From positions 1 to 52,776 of IMG/VR virus record IMGVR_UViG_3300017751_000024: a DNA stretch of 52,776 nucleotides; one strand, 5' to 3'. The first letter of the stretch is position 1. The number at the start of each line of letters is the position of its first letter. Below the pieces are notes generated by a model. That model did not search any database. It was not told the origin of the DNA and saw only the letters and a list, made by a program, of their open reading frames with translations. Positions 47,928-52,776 of the stretch are shown here, piece after piece. This DNA comes from a virus. Position numbers and translations under genes: made by a program.

Positions 47928-48044
47928 TGTAAATGCTCTCTCGCTTACGGAGAAGCTCTCTAACGAATTTTATGTTTTTCTATACCTAAGACATTACTTA
48001 CATGCTAATCGTCCAGCACAGGACATCCTATGAGGTCGTTTTTC
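47928..48044. other. Convergent intergenic region
   Basis: The late (plus) and early (minus) arms meet here. Weak stems are visible: GAGA/TCTC near 47960-47970, and GTCC/GGAC near 48010-48023 followed on the plus strand by a TTTTT run at about 48039-48043. No classical terminator stands out, and no tRNA cloverleaf could be fitted. Confidence 0.4.
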
Positions 48045-48269
48045 TTATAAAGCTTGAATTTCACGTTGTAAGTAAACATGTAATGGTTCAAGCTTAGCTT
48101 TTGCTCTTTGAAGCAAAACTCTGATGATATGTCTATCCATTTCTGAAAATACTACATCAACTTCATCAACTGGAAACTCAGATATCTCTGAGACTATTTT
48201 ACCTTCTGGTGTAAGTAGCACCGAAAAACTTATTAGGTTGCCCTCACTCTTTTGTTTTTTCCTTTTCAT
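48045..48269 (-). CDS. Hypothetical protein, 74 aa
   Basis: Last gene of the minus arm. Basic start (MKRKKQKSEGNLISFSVLL), then FPVDEVDVVFSEMDRHIIRV and a helical basic end (QRAKAKLEPLHVYLQREIQ). It overlaps the cytidylyltransferase by 26 bases. No family is recognised. Confidence 0.6.
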   Translation of the reverse strand: MKRKKQKSEGNLISFSVLLTPEGKIVSEISEFPVDEVDVVFSEMDRHIIRVLLQRAKAKLEPLHVYLQREIQAL

Positions 48270-48696
48270 TTCTTTTCCTTAATTCAGTAGTGCTAAATCT
48301 GTGTCCCCTCTTGTTATAATATATTTCTATTCCTCTTTCTTTACATAAACCTCTGCCAGTAAATACAGAGTTTCTATATTCCTCTCCTATAATTCTTACA
48401 TCTATAGGAAAGGTATATAAAATATCTTCTAGCTCATCCTCTCTATGGTAAACAATAATATCATCTACCCACTTTATTCCTTTTAATTGTATTTGTCTTT
48501 CTACAATACTTTGTAAAGGTTTATTCTTTTCTGGTCTATCTGTAGAAGGGTCAGTCTGTAATGCTACAATTAGATAGTCACATATTGTCCTGGCTTCTTC
48601 TAACATAGTAACATGTCCTGCATGTAATAAGTCAAAAGCTCCGCAAGTAATACCTACTTTAGACTTAAGTCCTAGTATGTCATACTTTCTACTCAT
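48244..48696 (-). CDS. Cytidylyltransferase-family nucleotidyltransferase, 150 aa
   Basis: Rossmann-like nucleotidyltransferase of the TagD/HldE-C type. KVGITCGAFDLLHAGHVTML contains the HxGH signature (residues about 25-28); the last motif is RFSTTELRKR, the counterpart of the (S/T)TxxR block. Such enzymes activate glycerol-3-phosphate, heptose-phosphate or similar with CTP or ATP. In a phage it could feed surface-polymer or nucleotide-sugar synthesis; the substrate cannot be read from sequence. It follows nrdB by a 4-base overlap (ATGA), so it is made together with ribonucleotide reductase. Confidence 0.85.
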   Translation of the reverse strand: MSRKYDILGLKSKVGITCGAFDLLHAGHVTMLEEARTICDYLIVALQTDPSTDRPEKNKPLQSIVERQIQLKGIKWVDDIIVYHREDELEDILYTFPIDVRIIGEEYRNSVFTGRGLCKERGIEIYYNKRGHRFSTTELRKRNEKEKTKE

Positions 48697-49667
48697 TCAG
48701 ATAAATCTGCAAAAGTAATATTATTATGGCTACCTCTTAGTCCTGCTTTCATATATGTGGTAGCTCTACCCTCAAAGAAGTTTTGGTGTTCTACACCCAT
48801 GACTTCATCTAACCAGGGTAAAGGATTTTCTTTTTGATTGTAATTAGGTTTTAATCCTAACTGTAATAATCTTCTATCAGCTATGTATCTATTGTAAGCA
48901 TACATATCTTCTTTAGTAAGTCCTGGTAAGTCTCCCATATCAAATACTAAATCAAGGAACTTGTCTTCAAGCTTTACCATCTCTCTACATATTTGATATA
49001 TTTCTTTTTTAAATTCATCAGTCCATATATTTAAATTTTCTTGTATAAACTCTCTAAACAATTTAGTCATAGCTTCAACATGCATTGACTCATCACGTAT
49101 AGAGTAGGTAACTATCTGTCCCATGCCTTTCATTTTACCGAACCTTGGAAAGTTTAGTAAGATTGCAAAGCTACTAAATAATTGTAGGCCTTCTGTAAAG
49201 GCTGAGTAAACTGCTAAAGTTTTAGCTATAGTTTTCTTATCAGACTTTAGTGGTTTAAAGTTACCAACGTAATCATGCTTGTCAGCCATCTGTTCATACT
49301 CTGCAAAAGCTTTGTACTCTATCTCAGGCATTCCAACTGTATCTAGTAACAAGCTGTAAGCATCTTGATGTATTGACTCCATGTTTGCAAACGATGACAT
49401 CATCATCCTTGCTTCTGGTTTTTTAAATATAGGCATGTATTTATCTACATAACCTGCACCTACATCCACATCTGATTGTGTAAACAATCTAAATATTTGA
49501 GTAAGTAAATACTTTTCTTGTTCTGTAACGTCCTGCCAGTCTTTTACATCATTGTGTAAAGGAACTGACTCAGGCATCCAATGCATTTGATTTTGTAGTT
49601 TGTAATAATCATACATCCACGGATATTCAAATGGTTTGTAGTAGTCTCTGTCAGTTAATAGTGCCAT
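48693..49667 (-). CDS. nrdB: Ribonucleotide reductase class I, beta (radical) subunit
   Basis: 324 residues from ATG 49667, chosen because AAGGAGAATAAAC lies just upstream; an in-frame ATG at 49703 lacks this. Di-metal ligands and radical Tyr are present: MESIHQDAY gives E97, H100 and Y104; AFTEGLQ gives E159; RDESMHVEA gives E193 and H196; the first carboxylate is probably D66 or D68 in TQSDVDV. It makes the tyrosyl radical used by NrdA to form deoxynucleotides. Five coding frames lie between nrdA and the arm end, all overlapping. The C-terminus (ITFADLSE) would bind NrdA. Confidence 0.95.
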   Translation of the reverse strand: MALLTDRDYYKPFEYPWMYDYYKLQNQMHWMPESVPLHNDVKDWQDVTEQEKYLLTQIFRLFTQSDVDVGAGYVDKYMPIFKKPEARMMMSSFANMESIHQDAYSLLLDTVGMPEIEYKAFAEYEQMADKHDYVGNFKPLKSDKKTIAKTLAVYSAFTEGLQLFSSFAILLNFPRFGKMKGMGQIVTYSIRDESMHVEAMTKLFREFIQENLNIWTDEFKKEIYQICREMVKLEDKFLDLVFDMGDLPGLTKEDMYAYNRYIADRRLLQLGLKPNYNQKENPLPWLDEVMGVEHQNFFEGRATTYMKAGLRGSHNNITFADLSE

Positions 49668-49818
49668 GTTTATTCTCCTTATATCGTTTATCTGGTGTAC
49701 CATCTTTCTTAAGACGTACCCTTTTTATTTTTTGTTTTTCTCCTAAGCCTACCATCTTCATTATCTTAGGTAATCTAGCAGACTTCATTAGTTTGTGTAA
49801 GTACCTACCGAACTGCAT
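49651..49818 (-). CDS. Small basic protein, 55 aa
   Basis: The ATG at 49816-49818 starts 14 bases inside the FkbM gene, and the frame ends 17 bases inside nrdB. The product (MQFGRYLHKLMKSARLPKIM, then KMVGLGEKQKIKRVRLKKDG) is highly basic. The overlap on both sides fills the only gap in the operon, which supports it, but its start lacks a clear Shine-Dalgarno. Function unknown. Confidence 0.5.
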   Translation of the reverse strand: MQFGRYLHKLMKSARLPKIMKMVGLGEKQKIKRVRLKKDGTPDKRYKENKHGTIN

Positions 49819-50371
49819 ATATATCCTCACCCTCTGTCCATGTTAGATAACCTAGACTTTGTAATATACCTACAGCTTTAATATCATCAATATGTTTATG
49901 CTCCATCTTTATGAACGTAGGCTTAATGTCCCAAGTGTAATCTTCCATGATATTCATTTCATGTCCTTCAACATCTAACTTTAAAAAGTCTATAGTCGTA
50001 ATTGCATTATCATAAAGAATAGTATCTAATCTTTTACAAGGAACTTCTATAATCTTATCTAGATATTCTTCTTTACTCCAAGACTCATACTCAAATATCC
50101 TACCGCCTTTGTGGTTGTCAGACATAATAGATGACATACCTCTAATACTTGCATCAGGATAGTCTTGTTTGGCTACACCTAATTGTATTGTGCCGTCATA
50201 GTCAGATACAGCACATTGTAAAGTTATTACGTTAGGATAGTCTTCCATTGCTTTGTTCATATTTTTAAAAGCTACTGGGTTAGGCTCTACCATAATTCCT
50301 TGCCATCCGTTATCAGCTAACTTTTGACAAGTATCAAAATCACACGTTCCAATTTCTATAAATGTTTTCAT
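49805..50371 (-). CDS. FkbM-family SAM-dependent methyltransferase
   Basis: 188 residues, a compact FkbM fold. SAM motif I TFIEIGTCDFDTCQKLADNG, acidic loop GIMVEPNP, then VITLQCAVSDYDGTIQL, and the family hallmark EVPCKRLDTIL...TIDFLKLDVEGHEMNIME (residues about 118-150). FkbM enzymes O-methylate sugars or natural products. In marine phages they are often thought to methylate glycans or host surface polymers; the target here is open. It lies between a resolvase-like nuclease and nrdB with 4-base overlaps. Confidence 0.88.
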   Translation of the reverse strand: MKTFIEIGTCDFDTCQKLADNGWQGIMVEPNPVAFKNMNKAMEDYPNVITLQCAVSDYDGTIQLGVAKQDYPDASIRGMSSIMSDNHKGGRIFEYESWSKEEYLDKIIEVPCKRLDTILYDNAITTIDFLKLDVEGHEMNIMEDYTWDIKPTFIKMEHKHIDDIKAVGILQSLGYLTWTEGEDIYAVR

Positions 50372-50712
50372 TTTTTCCTCATATTCTTATGTAGTTTAAT
50401 AAAAAATTCTGCATCAATAACTACTAATGGTTTATGTCTATTCTTTTTTATTACAACTAGGGGTTCATACTTCCCACAGTTTACCGATGCTTGTTCGTAG
50501 GATGTCCAGACATTAACTCGTTCTTGATTTTTACATTCAACCGAGTAAGGAAAATTCTTCCTTGCAGCTCTTGCCATAATAAGGTCTTCACCAGAAGAAC
50601 CCATAGGGCGACTTTCAATATCTTCAACATGTATCTTTAACTCTTTAATAAGCTTGTCTCGAGTCCACTTCTGTAGATTTCTACCTTTTGCTTTTGCTGA
50701 TTGTGTCTTCAT
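50368..50712 (-). CDS. PD-(D/E)XK nuclease, junction-resolvase-like
   Basis: 114 residues. KAKGRNLQKWTRDKLIKEL is a basic N-terminal helix. SRPMGSSGEDLIMARAARKN, then FPYSVECKNQERVNVW, give the Glu, Asp and E-x-K core (GEDL...ECK) of Hjc-like/VRR-NUC-like resolvases, and KYEPLVVIKKNRHKPLVVID forms the following strands. A likely role is resolving branched phage DNA before packaging, the job of T7 gp3. It overlaps nrdA and the FkbM gene by 4 bases each. Confidence 0.78.
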   Translation of the reverse strand: MKTQSAKAKGRNLQKWTRDKLIKELKIHVEDIESRPMGSSGEDLIMARAARKNFPYSVECKNQERVNVWTSYEQASVNCGKYEPLVVIKKNRHKPLVVIDAEFFIKLHKNMRKK

Positions 50713-52601
50713 CCTTCACAGGCTATACATTCTACATCGTCTAATTTTATTCTAGGTACTTTAATATTTACATTCTCTACATTCCTTGCGGCATTTGACC
50801 TGAAGTAATATAAAGATTTTAATTTATTCATACCGTACCAATGAACATCATTTACATATTGCATGTAGTCGTCATGTATTTCCTGAGCCTCCGTTGTTTT
50901 GGGTAAAGTAAAAAATAAGTTTACTGATTGTGCTTGACATATATATTGTTGTCTTTGATATGCATGCTCTACTATCCATATTTGATTTATTTCATTAGCT
51001 GTCTTAAATATTTCTTTCTCTTCCTCTGTAAGAATATCTAACTGCTGAACACTTCCTTCGTTTGCTGTGATACTCTTCCAGGTTTCTTCTAATTTTTTTC
51101 CTCTAAGTTTTTTTTGCTTGAAGATGTTTGATAGGTATTTGTTTTTGACTTGGTAAGAACCTGATAAAGTTTTGTGGGTATATGCATTAGCACGGTAAGG
51201 CTCAATGCTAGGGCTAGTACCACTACAAATAATCCCAGAGCTAGCATTAGGAGCAACAGCAAGAAGGTTAGCATTACGAAGCTTGCCACCATGTAGGTCA
51301 GGACATTCGCCACGTAAATCGCAAAGTCTTGTAGAAGCTTCTGTGGCTGAATTTTTAATGAAGCTAAATGCTTGGTGGTTAAAACTCGTAGCGAAGATAC
51401 TTTCAAACGAAATGTTTTTAGACTGGAGATAAGCATGGAAACCCATTGCTCCCAGACCAAGAGACCTTTCTCTATAAGCAGAGTAAGCAGACTTAACAAA
51501 GCCTTCTTTCCCAGATTTAATATACTTTTTAAACCTTTTAAAATTTGCAATGTACCCTCCTAAGTTTGATGTATCTATGGCATTCTCAATGTAATGTTCA
51601 ATCACATTATCCAGCATTGTTATTAAGTCTTGAATGAATAAAGGTTCTTTAGACCAGGTGTCAAAGTGTTCAAGGTTTACACTAGACAAACAACATACTG
51701 CTGTTCTTTCTTCATCTGTTGGTAATGTAATCTCAGAACATAAGTTACTTTGTTTTATACTCAGGCCTAATTCTTTTTGTTGTTCAGGTAAGCTTTCATT
51801 ACACGTATCTATATTAACCATGTAAGGCTCGCCTGTCTCAGCCCTAGCATTTAATATCTGCCACCATAAATCTCTAGCCTTTATAGTCCTTACTGCTTCT
51901 TTTGTTTTAGGGTCAATTAATCTCCAGTCTGCATCTTCTTTTACTGCTTTAAGATAATCATTAGTTATGTTTACTCCGTTATGTAAGTTAAGAGACTTTC
52001 TATTTATATCACCACCAGATTCTTTTCTAATATTTATAAACTCTTCTATCTCAGGATGTGATATATCCATATAAGCAGCATAGCTACCACGTCTTGTAGT
52101 GCCTTGATTAAAGGCTAACATCTGTGAGTCTACTACATGGATGAAAGGAATACTTCCAGTAGAACGAGAGCCATGAGCAGTAGATATCCCATTACTCCTA
52201 ACATCCCCCCAATATCCACCAATCCCTCCACCTGAGCTTGCGAGCCACATATTCTCATCATAATGAGTAGAAAGACCATCCCTACTGTCAGGTACGTAAT
52301 TAAGAAAACAACTGATAGGAAGCCCACGTGTTGTTCCTCCGTTACTAAGTATAGGAGTGCTGAACATGAACCAGCGACTGGAACAGTACGAGTAAAGTCT
52401 TTGAGCCAGTTCAAAATCTGTCTCACCTTTGTAGGTTGCTCCGAATACGGAGGCTCTTGCGAATGCTTCTTGTGCATGTGTTTCATTATCCCATAAATAT
52501 CTATCTTTTAAAGTATCTAAACTAAATTTATCAAACTCTTTTTCTTTATCGTAATCTATTGTGATACCTAAATAAGGTTTCTTTCCTATTTTATCTTCCA
52601 T
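50709..52601 (-). CDS. nrdA: Ribonucleotide reductase class I, alpha (catalytic) subunit
   Basis: 630 residues. Active site: C98 (PISCFL), N286/C288/E290 (SNLCSE), Cys partner C303 or C304 (VCCLSS), the Tyr pair Y598/Y599 (KSLYYFRS) for radical transfer from NrdB, and the C-terminal swinging pair C625/C628 (CIAC). There is no N-terminal ATP-cone: the protein starts directly with the ten-stranded barrel region, so dATP shut-off is probably missing, as in many phages. It supplies dNTPs for phage replication. The ATG overlaps the end of the DUF3310 gene by 11 bases. Confidence 0.95.
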   Translation of the reverse strand: MEDKIGKKPYLGITIDYDKEKEFDKFSLDTLKDRYLWDNETHAQEAFARASVFGATYKGETDFELAQRLYSYCSSRWFMFSTPILSNGGTTRGLPISCFLNYVPDSRDGLSTHYDENMWLASSGGGIGGYWGDVRSNGISTAHGSRSTGSIPFIHVVDSQMLAFNQGTTRRGSYAAYMDISHPEIEEFINIRKESGGDINRKSLNLHNGVNITNDYLKAVKEDADWRLIDPKTKEAVRTIKARDLWWQILNARAETGEPYMVNIDTCNESLPEQQKELGLSIKQSNLCSEITLPTDEERTAVCCLSSVNLEHFDTWSKEPLFIQDLITMLDNVIEHYIENAIDTSNLGGYIANFKRFKKYIKSGKEGFVKSAYSAYRERSLGLGAMGFHAYLQSKNISFESIFATSFNHQAFSFIKNSATEASTRLCDLRGECPDLHGGKLRNANLLAVAPNASSGIICSGTSPSIEPYRANAYTHKTLSGSYQVKNKYLSNIFKQKKLRGKKLEETWKSITANEGSVQQLDILTEEEKEIFKTANEINQIWIVEHAYQRQQYICQAQSVNLFFTLPKTTEAQEIHDDYMQYVNDVHWYGMNKLKSLYYFRSNAARNVENVNIKVPRIKLDDVECIACEG

Positions 52602-52776
52602 TGTTTCTCTCTATGTATATGGCTATAATCGCATAGTGTATTATTTTTAATAACTCTTTTTCTTTTCCATCTTTCTTACCACATCGCATAGCATACTTCA
52701 TTATATTACCAATACAAAAACCTTCACCGTGTCCAGCATCAATAATCATATCTGTTGCTTGATACTTACCTTTGCC
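52591..52776 (-). CDS. DUF3310-like protein, C-terminal part (continues from the left end)
   Basis: This is the right-hand copy of the gene at 1-201. It adds the C-terminal end KELLKIIHYAIIAIYIERNN and a TAA stop at 52591-52593. Joined through the repeat the full protein has about 87 residues. The 5' end is cut by the window edge. It overlaps nrdA by 11 bases, showing one continuous minus-strand operon across the genome ends. Confidence 0.8.
   Translation of the reverse strand, partial: GKGKYQATDMIIDAGHGEGFCIGNIMKYAMRCGKKDGKEKELLKIIHYAIIAIYIERNNGR
52654..52776. repeat. Terminal direct repeat, right copy
   Basis: Exact copy of bases 1-123; see the left copy for interpretation. Confidence 0.95.

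Noticed and set aside
47928-48044. tRNA or attachment site at the convergent junction
   Set aside because: No cloverleaf could be fitted, and no integrase or excisionase gene exists in the window.
52133-52486. 117-residue minus-strand hydrophobic frame
   Set aside because: Shadow of nrdA in another frame; nrdA active-site residues confirm the true frame.
1-52776. T7-type RNA polymerase or lysogeny module
   Set aside because: No RNA polymerase, integrase, repressor or partition gene was recognised in any frame, so the T7 likeness is limited to replication and tail genes.

Overview
The window looks like the complete genome of a tailed double-stranded DNA phage with podovirus-like gene content. 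Bases 1-123 recur exactly at 52654-52776, and one gene (a DUF3310-like protein) reads through this junction in frame. The molecule is therefore circular or terminally redundant, about 52,653 bp without the second copy. The DNA is clearly A+T-rich. Gene content (T7-type DNA polymerase and primase-helicase, class I ribonucleotide reductase, P22/T7-like virion genes, no integrase, no repressor, no phage RNA polymerase, no tRNA that I could find) suggests a lytic marine phage of a low-GC host. A relative of the HMO-2011/pelagiphage group is my best guess, but this is inference only.

Layout. A divergent control region at about 10,745-11,321 separates two arms. The minus arm runs from 10,744 down to 1, across the junction, and on from 52,601 to 48,045. 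It holds three small units with their own leaders and terminators, a run of tiny hypothetical genes, a membrane protein with a TonB-like C-terminus, SSB, primase-helicase, DNA polymerase, nucleases, DUF3310, NrdA, a resolvase-like nuclease, an FkbM methyltransferase, NrdB and a cytidylyltransferase. The plus arm (11,322-47,927) carries terminase, portal, scaffold, major capsid protein, tail adaptor, nozzle, a 2,080-residue fibre, internal/ejection proteins, holin-like proteins and an accessory cassette. The arms converge at about 47,928-48,044.

Two systems stand out. (1) A collagen system. The fibre carries two long Gly-X-Y tracts rich in GQK/GSK/GAK triplets, with lysine in the Y position and no proline, and ends in an S74 self-cleaving chaperone. 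Two genes downstream lies a 610-residue enzyme with three domains in order: GT25 glycosyltransferase, PLOD-type glycosyltransferase and 2-oxoglutarate/Fe(II) hydroxylase. Animals use these same three chemistries to turn collagen lysine into glucosyl-galactosyl-hydroxylysine. The simplest reading is that the phage makes and glycosylates its own collagen-like fibre. (2) A five-gene cassette at 43,204-47,927: CsgF, lipoprotein CsgG, a secreted curlin-repeat-like protein, a FecR-domain periplasmic protein, and a CHASE2 membrane adenylate cyclase with an intact catalytic site. It would give the infected cell a curli-type secretion pore plus a cAMP-producing envelope sensor.

The divergent region also holds a candidate structured non-coding RNA of about 420 nt. 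It has a consensus promoter, a 13-bp long-range stem and a U-tract end. The portal gene tail is overprinted by a plausible second gene, and the first late gene appears to be leaderless.
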